Of a DNA stretch of 58,183 nt, positions 22,161-29,602 are shown in pieces; position 1 is the stretch's first letter, and every line of letters begins with the position of its first letter. The DNA comes from a virus, in the IMG/VR virus record IMGVR_UViG_3300033553_000795, positions 1 through 58,183 of that record; one strand, given 5' to 3'. Below the pieces are notes generated by a model that saw nothing but the letters and a program-made list of their open reading frames with translations, was not told the origin of the DNA and did not search any database. The translations under genes were made by a program, and so were the position numbers.

Positions 22161-23186
22161 ATGAACAAAAAAAACCCACTCATTGCTGCTTGTCTATTCT
22201 CGCTGTCGCCGGGCGCGGACGGCGCTATCCAGTTATTCCCTGCCGGTCAGTTTGATGCGCCTCGCGGTGCGATGGCAGGCAGCGGCCCGTGGTTTATCGA
22301 TGCCTCCATTGCCGCGGCCTTGATAGCGCGGGTCACTCAGCGGACCAATGATATTGCGGTCGACTACGAACATCAAACCCTGGCTACCGCCAAGAACGGC
22401 CAGCCTGCCCCGGCGGCCGGTTGGCTTGCGCCCGCCAATCTGCATTGGGTGGACGGCAAGGGCTTGATGGCCGCCGATCCCCAATGGACAGCCAAAGCGG
22501 CGGCGCATATTGCCACCGGGGAATACCGCTATTTATCCCCGGTATTTTCGTATGAGCCGACCACCGGCCGCGTGCTCGATCTGCTCCATGTCGCCTTAAC
22601 CAACAATCCGGCCATCGACGGTATGGACGCGGTGCTGTTGGCAGCCGCGACCGCTTTTAACCTTAACCCATCATCACAGGAGTCCTTTATGGATCTGAAA
22701 CTTTTAACTTTACTGGGCCTTAAAGAAGGGGCAACGCCTGAAGAAGTGCTGGCCGCCACCACTGCCTTGCATACCGGCAATCAGCAATTACATCAACAAC
22801 TGGCCGACAAGGACATTGCGATTGCGGCGGCATCATTGACCACGCCGGAGACAGCGGTTGCTGCTATCACCGGCTTGCAGGCGCAACTGGCGGCATTGAC
22901 CGCTCAGGTGAACGACGGTCAGGTCGATGAGATGATCGCCGCCGCTAAAGCGCAAGGCAAGTTGTTGCCGGTGCAGGAGCCTTGGGCGCGGAGTTTGGAA
23001 AAGAGCGCACTCCAGGCTTATCTGGATGTGGCGCAACCGGTCGCGGCGCTGAACGCGCAGCAATCCAGCGGCAGACAGTTGGACGCTAGCGGCGTCGCGG
23101 TGCTGACAGCCGAGCAGATTGCGGTGTGCTCGCAATTGGGCTTGTCCCAGGATGACTTTAAAAAAACCTTGGCTGAAGATGCATAA
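22161..23186 (+). CDS. I: Mu I-type prohead protease/scaffold, element B
   Basis: 341 aa from ATG 22161; upstream in-frame ATGs overlap the predicted -10 box. N-terminal Mu-like protease domain: IQLFPAGQFDAPRGAM, TNDIAVDYEHQT, YRYLSPVFSYEPTTGRVLDLL, ALTNNPAIDGMDAVLL. The C-terminal half is a helical scaffold. An internal ATG at 22689, in frame with AGGAG 6 bp upstream, would give a separate 165-aa scaffold protein equivalent to Mu gpZ. It processes and shapes the prohead of element B. This copy is intact, unlike that of element A. Confidence 0.92.
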   Translation: MNKKNPLIAACLFSLSPGADGAIQLFPAGQFDAPRGAMAGSGPWFIDASIAAALIARVTQRTNDIAVDYEHQTLATAKNGQPAPAAGWLAPANLHWVDGKGLMAADPQWTAKAAAHIATGEYRYLSPVFSYEPTTGRVLDLLHVALTNNPAIDGMDAVLLAAATAFNLNPSSQESFMDLKLLTLLGLKEGATPEEVLAATTALHTGNQQLHQQLADKDIAIAAASLTTPETAVAAITGLQAQLAALTAQVNDGQVDEMIAAAKAQGKLLPVQEPWARSLEKSALQAYLDVAQPVAALNAQQSSGRQLDASGVAVLTAEQIAVCSQLGLSQDDFKKTLAEDA

Positions 23187-23421
23187 GTTGATTGCAGAAA
23201 GCCGCAGTATCCGCGTGGCGCTACTGAAGGCGCTGTATCTGGCCTTGCATGCCGATCCCGGTCAAGGCTGGGTTTGGCGGCGGGAATTGGAACGGCAAGC
23301 GGGGAGCGCGATTGATTTTGAATTGAACTACTTGAGTGAGCGCCACTACTTGCAAGCTGACGGCCCCAAGTACCGCATCAGCGCCACGGGCATCGATTTT
23401 ATTGAACAGGAGAACGACTAA
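23179..23421 (+). CDS. Small winged-helix-like protein in the head operon
   Basis: 80 aa from ATG 23179, overlapping the protease stop. It begins MHKLIAESRSIRVALLKALY. The pattern VWRRELERQAG...DFELNYLSERHYLQADGPKYRISATGIDFIE suggests a winged-helix fold. Element A has no equivalent at 42560, so it is specific to B. Role unknown; DNA binding inferred. Confidence 0.7.
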   Translation: MHKLIAESRSIRVALLKALYLALHADPGQGWVWRRELERQAGSAIDFELNYLSERHYLQADGPKYRISATGIDFIEQEND

Positions 23422-23822
23422 TGGCTGTACTGACGAAAGACCGCAATACCGCGCAACGCCAAGGCGACGAGTTTAACCATCCGGTGGCCGCCGCCGCCCA
23501 TATTTTCGCCGGGTCACTGGTGGTGCTGGATGCGGCGCGTAATGCCAAACCCGGCTTAACCGCTACCGGCCTGATTGCGCTCGGCCGCGCCGAAGAGGCC
23601 GTCGATAACACCACCGGTGCGGCCGGAGACAAGACGGTGCAGGTACGCAACGGGGTGTTTTTGTTTGCCAATGACGGCAGCATCGCCCGCGCCGATTTAG
23701 GCGGCACCGCTTATATCGTCGACGATCAAACCGTTGCCGACACCGACGGCACCGGCACCCGTAGCGCCGCTGGCAAGATTGTCGATGTCGATGCTGCCGG
23801 CGTCTGGATCAGAATCGCTTAA
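23421..23822 (+). CDS. Capsid decoration protein, DUF2190 family (element B)
   Basis: 133 aa. DUF2190 pattern: MAVLTKDRNTAQRQGDEF at the start, AGSLVVLDAARNAKPG, VRNGVFLFANDG, a variable loop, and a C-terminal GVWIRIA. Members bind the outside of the capsid or form head fibres. It overlaps the winged-helix gene stop by 1 bp and precedes the major capsid gene. Paralogue of 42560-42952. Confidence 0.87.
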   Translation: MAVLTKDRNTAQRQGDEFNHPVAAAAHIFAGSLVVLDAARNAKPGLTATGLIALGRAEEAVDNTTGAAGDKTVQVRNGVFLFANDGSIARADLGGTAYIVDDQTVADTDGTGTRSAAGKIVDVDAAGVWIRIA

Positions 23823-23841
23823 TTTTTAGAGGAATCGAACC

Positions 23842-24744
23842 ATGTTAGTCAACAAAAGCTCTATCCAGAGCATTTTTACCGGCCTGAAAACCACCTTCAA
23901 TAACGCCCTGACCGCGCAAACCGGCAACTGGCAGGCGACCGCGATGGAAGTGCAGTCCAACAGCCGGGGCGAGGATTACGCCTGGTTAAGCCGCTTCCCG
24001 ATGATGCGCAAATGGATCGGCGAGAAGTCGATCAAAGCCTTGGCGGCCAACAAGTTTACGGCGGTCAACGAGGATTGGGAAACCACGATTGCGGTCAAAC
24101 GCAACGACATCGAAGACGACAGCATCGGCATTTACAGCGCCCAGGCACATATGGCGGGCGATTCGGCGGCGGAACTGCCGTACATCATCATCGATGAGCT
24201 GAAAAACAACGGCTTTATCAATACCGGCATCGACGGCCAGTTTTTTTACGACACCGACCACGAGGTTAAAGGGGCTTCGGTGTCCAACAAGCTGGCGACG
24301 GTCTTGAGCACGGCAACCCCGGCGACAGCGGCGGCCGGTTACGGCGCGGCCAGAATAGCGATCATGAAGTTTACCGACGAAGAAGGCATGCCCTTGAGGC
24401 TGGTGCCGGATACGCTGGAAGTTCCGCCTGCGCTGGAAGCGATTGCTAACAAGCTGATTAACGCCGACAAGCTGGACGACAACAGCCCTAACCCGTACAG
24501 AGGCACGGCCACGGTGATCGTTAACCCGGCGCTGACTTCAGATACCGCGTGGTTTCTGCATGTGACCTCCAAAGCGGTGAAGCCGTTTATCCTGCAAATG
24601 CGTAAGCGTCCGGTGTTTGTGTCGCAAACGTCGATGGAAAATGACGACGTGTTTTCCAAGGCGGAATACAAGTTCGGCGCGGAAGCACGCGCTACCGGGG
24701 TTTATGGCTTCTGGCAGTTGTCAGTGGGCAGCACCGGCGCTTAA
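23842..24744 (+). CDS. T: Major capsid protein, Mu gpT family (element B)
   Basis: 300 aa, in the normal gpT length range. It starts MLVNKSSIQSIFTGLKTTFN and contains the gpT landmarks DYAWLSRFPMMRKWIGEK, DWETTIAVKRNDIEDD, FYDTDHEV and a C-terminal ARATGVYGFWQLSVGST. It should form the HK97-fold shell of element B. GAGGAA ribosome-binding site. The element A paralogue at 42963-44009 is very similar through the mature region but has an added signal peptide. Confidence 0.95.
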   Translation: MLVNKSSIQSIFTGLKTTFNNALTAQTGNWQATAMEVQSNSRGEDYAWLSRFPMMRKWIGEKSIKALAANKFTAVNEDWETTIAVKRNDIEDDSIGIYSAQAHMAGDSAAELPYIIIDELKNNGFINTGIDGQFFYDTDHEVKGASVSNKLATVLSTATPATAAAGYGAARIAIMKFTDEEGMPLRLVPDTLEVPPALEAIANKLINADKLDDNSPNPYRGTATVIVNPALTSDTAWFLHVTSKAVKPFILQMRKRPVFVSQTSMENDDVFSKAEYKFGAEARATGVYGFWQLSVGSTGA

Positions 24745-24795
24745 TAACCTATTCAAACGGGCGGCCAGGCGGTCGCCCCTACCTGAGGAACTATC

Positions 24796-24987
24796 ATGGC
24801 TGAATTAACCAAGCCCACTAAAAAACCGACCGCCAAAGGCTATCTGGTCACGGTCAAGAAAGACGGCTTTCGCCGTTTGGGTCGCGCCTGGATGGGTAGC
24901 ACGCTGGTCGAAGCGACGGATCTAAAGGCGTTTGAGCTGGCGGTGCTTGAGGCCGACCCGATGTTTACCGTTGAGGCTCAGGACTAA
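24796..24987 (+). CDS. FluMu_N/HI1506-like small protein (element B)
   Basis: 63 aa. The segment KKDGFRRLGRAWMGSTLVEA ... FELAVLEADPMFTVE matches the short FluMu_N domain found between capsid and gp36 genes of Mu-like phages. Function unknown. A host-type GGGCGG...CGCCCC repeat occupies the short gap ahead of it. Paralogue of 44022-44300. Confidence 0.78.
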   Translation: MAELTKPTKKPTAKGYLVTVKKDGFRRLGRAWMGSTLVEATDLKAFELAVLEADPMFTVEAQD

Positions 24988-24990
24988 GCC

Positions 24991-25410
24991 GTGAGTTATT
25001 GCACGCTGACTGATCTGATCGACCGGTTTTCAGAACAGGAACTTATCCAGCTGGCCGATCACGACAATGATGGCGTGATTGATGTGGCGGTGGTTGACCG
25101 GGCGATTAGCGACGCCGACGGCGAGATTGACGGCTATCTGTCCAGCCGCTATGCCGCTCCGATTACTCCGGTGCCCAAGTCGATTACCCGTATTGCCTGC
25201 GATATGAGCCGGTATTACTTGTATGACGACCTGGCGACGGAACAGGTGACCAAGCGCTATAACGATGCAGTCAAGTTTTTAATCGGCGTGGCCAAGGGCG
25301 ACATCAGTATCGGCATTACCGCGCTGGGCGCTAAGCCCTCCAGCCAGAATACCGCGCAGATGCAGACCGGCGGCACCGTTTTTAACCGCAAAGACAAGAG
25401 CTTTATCTGA
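24991..25410 (+). CDS. gp36-like head-tail connector (DUF1320), element B
   Basis: 139 aa, GTG start. DUF1320 pattern: YCTLTDLIDRFSEQELIQLAD, AISDADGEIDGYLSSRY and MSRYYLYDD. It fits a gp6/gp36-type adaptor under the portal. The stop overlaps the next start. Paralogue of 44300-44704, with the same motifs. Confidence 0.88.
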   Translation: MSYCTLTDLIDRFSEQELIQLADHDNDGVIDVAVVDRAISDADGEIDGYLSSRYAAPITPVPKSITRIACDMSRYYLYDDLATEQVTKRYNDAVKFLIGVAKGDISIGITALGAKPSSQNTAQMQTGGTVFNRKDKSFI

Positions 25411-25958
25411 TGAATGCTAACGGCATTAACGGCTTGCAAGCCGCGATCGTGGCCGATTTTGGCCAATATTTAAGCGGCGTGCAGGTGGCGATCTATGCCG
25501 GGCAGTTTTCCGAGGTGGCGACTAAAAAAACCTTAATCAACGTGCCTGCGGTGTGGCTGGATTTTGAAAGCGGCAAGCAAGGCGCCGATACCGGCACCGA
25601 GCAGGTCGAGCTGGTATGCACCTTTACGGCCTATGCGATTACCCGAGTGCTGAACAACGCCCGCGCTCGCAACCAGGACGCTCAGGCGCTGGCTCAGCAG
25701 GTATTGCTCAGGCTGCAAAACAACCGGTTTGGCTTGAGCGCTATCAGCAGGCCCTCGGGCATTGACCTCAAGCCGATGAACTATGCCTATCTGGTCGATA
25801 ACGGCTTAGGCGTGTGCGCCATCCGCTGGCAACAAAGCCTGTATTTGGGCGAGTCTGTCTGGGACAGTACCGGCGTAACCCCCACTGAAGTCTGGCTGGG
25901 TCTGTCACCTGAAATCGGCATTCCCTACGTCGACAAATACATCCGGGGGGATTTATGA
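25410..25958 (+). CDS. gp37-like neck/tail-terminator protein, element B
   Basis: 182 aa. It overlaps the gp36 stop (ATGA-type) and precedes baseplate gene V by 4-bp overlap. Features: PAVWLDFESGKQGADTGTEQ, VELVCTFTAYAITRVLN and QALAQQVLLRLQNNRFG. Position and pattern fit the Mu gp37/tail-terminator group, which joins head to tail. It is the last Mu-like gene before the P2-like tail module. Confidence 0.78.
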   Translation: MNANGINGLQAAIVADFGQYLSGVQVAIYAGQFSEVATKKTLINVPAVWLDFESGKQGADTGTEQVELVCTFTAYAITRVLNNARARNQDAQALAQQVLLRLQNNRFGLSAISRPSGIDLKPMNYAYLVDNGLGVCAIRWQQSLYLGESVWDSTGVTPTEVWLGLSPEIGIPYVDKYIRGDL

Positions 25959-26518
25959 GCTTTGAATCAACCGAACTGGACCGGCGCATCAGCAACCTGA
26001 TCCGCCTTGGCACCATCGACCAGGCCGACTATGCCACGGCCAAAGTACGCGTTAAAGCCGGGGATATTTTAACCGGCTGGATACCCTGGGTTAACCAACG
26101 CGCGGGCGGCGATGTCAGTTGGCATGCGCCGGAAGTCGGCGAGCAGGTGTTGATTTTAGCGCCGTCAGGCGAGCTGAATCAGGGCGTGGTGCTGACAGGA
26201 TTATTTCAGGCGGCGCATGCTCAACCGGTCAACACCCCGGACAAACAGCACACTGTATACAAAGACGGCGCGGTGATCGAATACGACCGCGCCTTGCATC
26301 ATCTGAAAGCGGTGTTGCCGGCAGGTGCGACAGTCGAATTAATAGCAACCGGCGGCATTGCCTTTACCGGCGACTTGACCGTGACCGGCAATATCAAAGC
26401 AAGCGGCGACATTACCGACCATACCCGCAGCATGCAGGGCGATCGTGGCATTTACAACGGCCATACCCATGACGATCCGCAAGGCGGAAGCGTGGCGCCG
26501 ACAGGACAGACACAATGA
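25955..26518 (+). CDS. V: Baseplate spike protein gpV (P2-like)
   Basis: 187 aa. OB-fold N-terminus (LGTIDQADYATAKVRVKAGD, W.PWVNQRAGGDVSWHAPE VGEQVLIL) and a beta-helical spike end with repeated G.I..TG..T..G....G. HTHDD near the C-terminus fits a metal-binding tip (HxH). P2 gpV punctures the outer membrane. It is the first gene of the contractile-tail module. Confidence 0.92.
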   Translation: MSFESTELDRRISNLIRLGTIDQADYATAKVRVKAGDILTGWIPWVNQRAGGDVSWHAPEVGEQVLILAPSGELNQGVVLTGLFQAAHAQPVNTPDKQHTVYKDGAVIEYDRALHHLKAVLPAGATVELIATGGIAFTGDLTVTGNIKASGDITDHTRSMQGDRGIYNGHTHDDPQGGSVAPTGQTQ

Positions 26519-26859
26519 GCCTGAGCGGCGTTAATCGCAAAACCGGCGCGGCCTTGGCGGGTATCGGCCATTTAAAGCAGTCGATTATCGACATCCTGAC
26601 CACGCCTATCGGCACAAGGGTGATGCGCAGAGAATACGGCTCGCGGCTATTTGCTTTGATTGACGCCCCAATGAATAGTGGCACCATCATCGATATAGTG
26701 GCCGCCACCGCCGAGGCATTGGATAAGTGGGAGCCGCGCATCCGACTAGACCGCGTTGAACTTGCCGCGGTCACCGCCACCGGCCGTGTCGAACTGACGT
26801 TATACGGACTTTACCGTCCGAACGGCGAGCCAATCAAGCTGGAGGGCATCATCTTATGA
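26515..26859 (+). CDS. W: Baseplate wedge protein gpW (T4 gp25-like)
   Basis: 114 aa. The gp25/gpW pattern is clear: HLKQSIIDILTTPIGTRVMRREYGSRLF...D.P. and a C-terminal LYRPNGEPIKLEGI. It joins sheath to baseplate wedge. Overlaps V and J by 4 bp each. Confidence 0.93.
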   Translation: MSLSGVNRKTGAALAGIGHLKQSIIDILTTPIGTRVMRREYGSRLFALIDAPMNSGTIIDIVAATAEALDKWEPRIRLDRVELAAVTATGRVELTLYGLYRPNGEPIKLEGIIL

Positions 26860-27725
26860 ATGCGCTCGACTTTACCCGGATAGCGCCGCCCAGCATTATC
26901 GAGCCGCTCAGTTTCGAGTTGATTTTTGCCGCGATGCTGGCGGATTTGCAGGCGCGCGATGCAACTTTCAGCGCGTTGGTTGAATCCGACCCGGCTTACA
27001 AGATTTTAGAAGTCGCCGCTTACCGCGAGTTGCTGCTCAGGCTGCGCATCAACGAGAGCGCACGCAGCAATTTATTGGCGTTTGCGATCGGCGGCGATCT
27101 GGATCAGCTGGCCGCCAATTACGGCGTGGTGCGCATGACCATGGTGGCCGCCGACCCGCTAGCCACGCCGCCGGTGATAGAGGTATTGGAGAGCGATGAC
27201 CGACTCAGGACGCGGCTGCAATTGCGCATCGCGGCATTAGCGGCTAACGGCACCGCCGAGCATTACCGCTTTGTCGCGCTGTCGGCGCATGCCGACGTGA
27301 TCGACGCCGCCGCCTTGCAGACCTTGCCCGGCTCGGTGCTGGTGGTGATTTGGTTACCGGATGGCAGTACCGCTTTGCCGGTTATTGCCGCGCGCTTCCT
27401 GGCGGATGATGTCAGGCCGTTGGGGGTTGCCGTCGCCGTTGCCCAGGCCATGCCGATTATTATTGACGTGCAGGCGACGCTGTATACCGAGCCGACCGCA
27501 CCAACCAACTTGGTGTCAACGCTCAGCGCCACTTTGCCTGTCGCCATTGCCGACTACGCCCGGCTAGGCCGCGATATGCCGTTGTCATGGCTGATTTCGC
27601 GGCTGCATGTGGACGGGGTTTCTCGGGTCGCGTTGCAGGCGCCGACGACAAATAAAGTTCTGGAACCGAACGAATACGCGGTTGCCGGGCAAATTAATTT
27701 AATTAACGGCGGCAGCGCATGGTGA
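26856..27725 (+). CDS. J: Baseplate wedge protein gpJ (P2-like)
   Basis: 289 aa. gpJ pattern: LADLQARDATFSALVESDPAYKILEVAAYRELLLRLRINESARS, NLLAFAIGGDLDQLA, and the C-terminal PLSWLISRLHVDGVSRVAL. It forms the wedge with W and I. The stop originally overlapped the start of gene I (TGATG), but a palindromic repeat now separates them. Confidence 0.93.
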   Translation: MNALDFTRIAPPSIIEPLSFELIFAAMLADLQARDATFSALVESDPAYKILEVAAYRELLLRLRINESARSNLLAFAIGGDLDQLAANYGVVRMTMVAADPLATPPVIEVLESDDRLRTRLQLRIAALAANGTAEHYRFVALSAHADVIDAAALQTLPGSVLVVIWLPDGSTALPVIAARFLADDVRPLGVAVAVAQAMPIIIDVQATLYTEPTAPTNLVSTLSATLPVAIADYARLGRDMPLSWLISRLHVDGVSRVALQAPTTNKVLEPNEYAVAGQINLINGGSAW

Positions 27726-27876
27726 TGTCGGCCTTAGACGCGAATAAATTCCCTCGTTCCCACGCTCCTGCGTGGGAATGCCTGGGGCTTACAGGTCACG
27801 GGGGTTACCACGCAGAGCGTGGGAACCAGGGCATGGTGGTGTCGGTCTTAGACGCGCGAATAAATTCGCTCCCACA
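27726..27876. repeat. REP-type insertion between J and I
   Basis: Contains CGTTCCCACGCTCCTGCGTGGGAA, then TACCACGCAGAGCGTGGGAA, and the partial repeats TGATGTCGGCCTTAGACGCG / TGGTGTCGGTCTTAGACGCG. The sequence TGGTGATGTCGG that overlaps the J stop recurs at the start of gene I, consistent with a duplicated target. It is non-coding. Confidence 0.75.
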
Positions 27877-27882
27877 ATGGTG

Positions 27883-29100
27883 ATGTCGGCGTTATTGCCG
27901 CCCAATGCCACCACGGAAGAAATGGCGCTGGTTGATGCGATTTGCCGCGCCGAACTGGATACCCTGGTTGCCGCGCCCCGCGCATTAAAATCCAATGTCG
28001 CCGAACCGATACAGCCGTGGCTGGCGGCGGAGTGGGGCCTAGCCGATTTGGCCGGTTTTTTTGACGACACCCAGGCATTGCTGGAGGCCGGTTGGCCGTG
28101 GCTGCAAGTGCGCGGCACGGCGGCATCGGTGCAACTGGCGTTGTCATGGATTGCTATGCCGGTCACGCTGGAAGAAGACGGCGCGCGGCTGCAAATCGAT
28201 ACCGGCACGCCGGAAGCGCCCGCTCAGCTGGACGCTATCAAACACTTAGTCAACGCCTCGATTCCGGCGCATGTGCAGCTTTATCGCTTGTATCACGGCT
28301 ACGACCGCCGCGTGTTGCACAGTTCGACCGGAGACCGTTGGGATGACGCGTTTTTGTCCGACGATTCCGGCGTGTGGATCGACGGCATTAAATTAAGTTT
28401 TGGCCGTACCTGGTTAATTAACGCGGTGCGCCCGGCGACACTGTCCGGCGTGCAGTTCTACCGGCTGCATAGCGCGCTGATCCGCTACCCGGACGTGTTG
28501 CGCTGGGGCGTGATGCGCTTTGGTGACGCCTTTGTACGCAATAACCCGGTTATGCGCGGGCATTTGATGGGCATTATTAATGCCGTCGGCCTGCCTGATC
28601 CGCTATTGATGACCGGCAACCGGCGCATGGCCAGGGCGGCGTTTTTATTGTCCGAAGACGCGCGTCTGGGCGAGCCTAACACCCGCTTCGGCGGCTACAG
28701 CGAGACCGCATTAAACCGGTTTTACTGGTCTGAACCCGAATCGATGCTCTCGGATTTTGATTATGGTCGGCATAAATCGCCAATAGAAGAAGTCTGGATC
28801 ATGACCACAGGCATCGGCAATATGGTACCGGATTTTACCCAGATCATCGCAGCGGTCACCCCCAGCCGTCGGCACAGTCTCACTGCCGATTGGCGGGGAC
28901 AGCTGCTGATGGACGGCAGCTTGCGCTGGTCTGACGCCAAATTGACCGAGTCGACCGGGCTGTTATTTATCGACCGCCGCCATGTCAGCGACTACACCGG
29001 CATAGGGCCGCGCGGCAGCAACTACGGCTGGACCGGCGGCTGGGACGACCGGCGCTGGGGCGGCGACAACAGTATCACCCACCAAACATTGACTGCATAA
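27883..29100 (+). CDS. I: Baseplate wedge protein gpI (P2-like), extended
   Basis: 405 aa from ATG 27883 (MSALLPPNATTEEMALVDAI); a run of 35 upstream in-frame codons is repeat sequence and was excluded. Residues 1-165 match P2 gpI (HLAAEWGLADLAGFFDD-like region, LEAGWPWLQVRGTAASVQLAL). Residues 165-405 add a domain rich in W, D and R (RWDDAFLSDDSGVWIDG, YSETALNRFYWSE) not present in P2 gpI. The extra part probably connects to the fibre proteins encoded next. Confidence 0.85.
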   Translation: MSALLPPNATTEEMALVDAICRAELDTLVAAPRALKSNVAEPIQPWLAAEWGLADLAGFFDDTQALLEAGWPWLQVRGTAASVQLALSWIAMPVTLEEDGARLQIDTGTPEAPAQLDAIKHLVNASIPAHVQLYRLYHGYDRRVLHSSTGDRWDDAFLSDDSGVWIDGIKLSFGRTWLINAVRPATLSGVQFYRLHSALIRYPDVLRWGVMRFGDAFVRNNPVMRGHLMGIINAVGLPDPLLMTGNRRMARAAFLLSEDARLGEPNTRFGGYSETALNRFYWSEPESMLSDFDYGRHKSPIEEVWIMTTGIGNMVPDFTQIIAAVTPSRRHSLTADWRGQLLMDGSLRWSDAKLTESTGLLFIDRRHVSDYTGIGPRGSNYGWTGGWDDRRWGGDNSITHQTLTA

Positions 29101-29110
29101 AGGATAGATC

Positions 29111-29593
29111 ATGGCAACTTTAACTAACAGCGGACGCACGGCGCTCGCCATCGCACTCGCCGCACAAACCCTGCATTTTGCCTGGGGCACCGGCGATGCC
29201 GCCTGGGATGCCACGCCGGTACCGGAATCGGTTGACGACACCGCGCTGATCAATGAAATCGGCCGCCGTTCGGTGACCCAGGTCATGTACGTGGTCGAAG
29301 ACGCGCTCGGCGAAATCGTAGTGCCGACCGGCCGCTATGCGGTCTCGGAGACGCCGACGCGGCATATCCTGTTTCGCATCGCTTACGACTTTGCCGATGC
29401 CGCTGCCTCACAGATCAGAGAGGTCGCGCTGTTTGCCGGCACCGAGGTTATCGCCGGACTACCGGCCGGGCAGTTTTACTTTGACCCTACCCAGATCGCC
29501 GCGCCCGGCACTCTGGTGGCGTTGGAGCGCATCCCGGTCATTAACCGCTCGCCGTCGACCCGCGAGACTTTTGAACACGTACTGACTTTATAA
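29111..29593 (+). CDS. Tail-fibre/baseplate connector protein
   Basis: 160 aa. It resembles the N-terminal part of P2 gpH-type fibre proteins (LTNSGRTALAIALAAQTLHFAWGTGD... ALINEIGRRSVTQVMYV ... IREVALFAGTEVI). It should attach fibres to the baseplate. Position after I fits H in P2, but it is only the connector portion, so the fibre is split over several genes. Confidence 0.75.
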   Translation: MATLTNSGRTALAIALAAQTLHFAWGTGDAAWDATPVPESVDDTALINEIGRRSVTQVMYVVEDALGEIVVPTGRYAVSETPTRHILFRIAYDFADAAASQIREVALFAGTEVIAGLPAGQFYFDPTQIAAPGTLVALERIPVINRSPSTRETFEHVLTL

Positions 29594-29602
29594 GGACCCC
29601 TC

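Noticed and set aside
27772-27882. 35-residue N-terminal extension of gpI
   Set aside because: It is translated REP sequence; the gpI start matches the original overlap with J.
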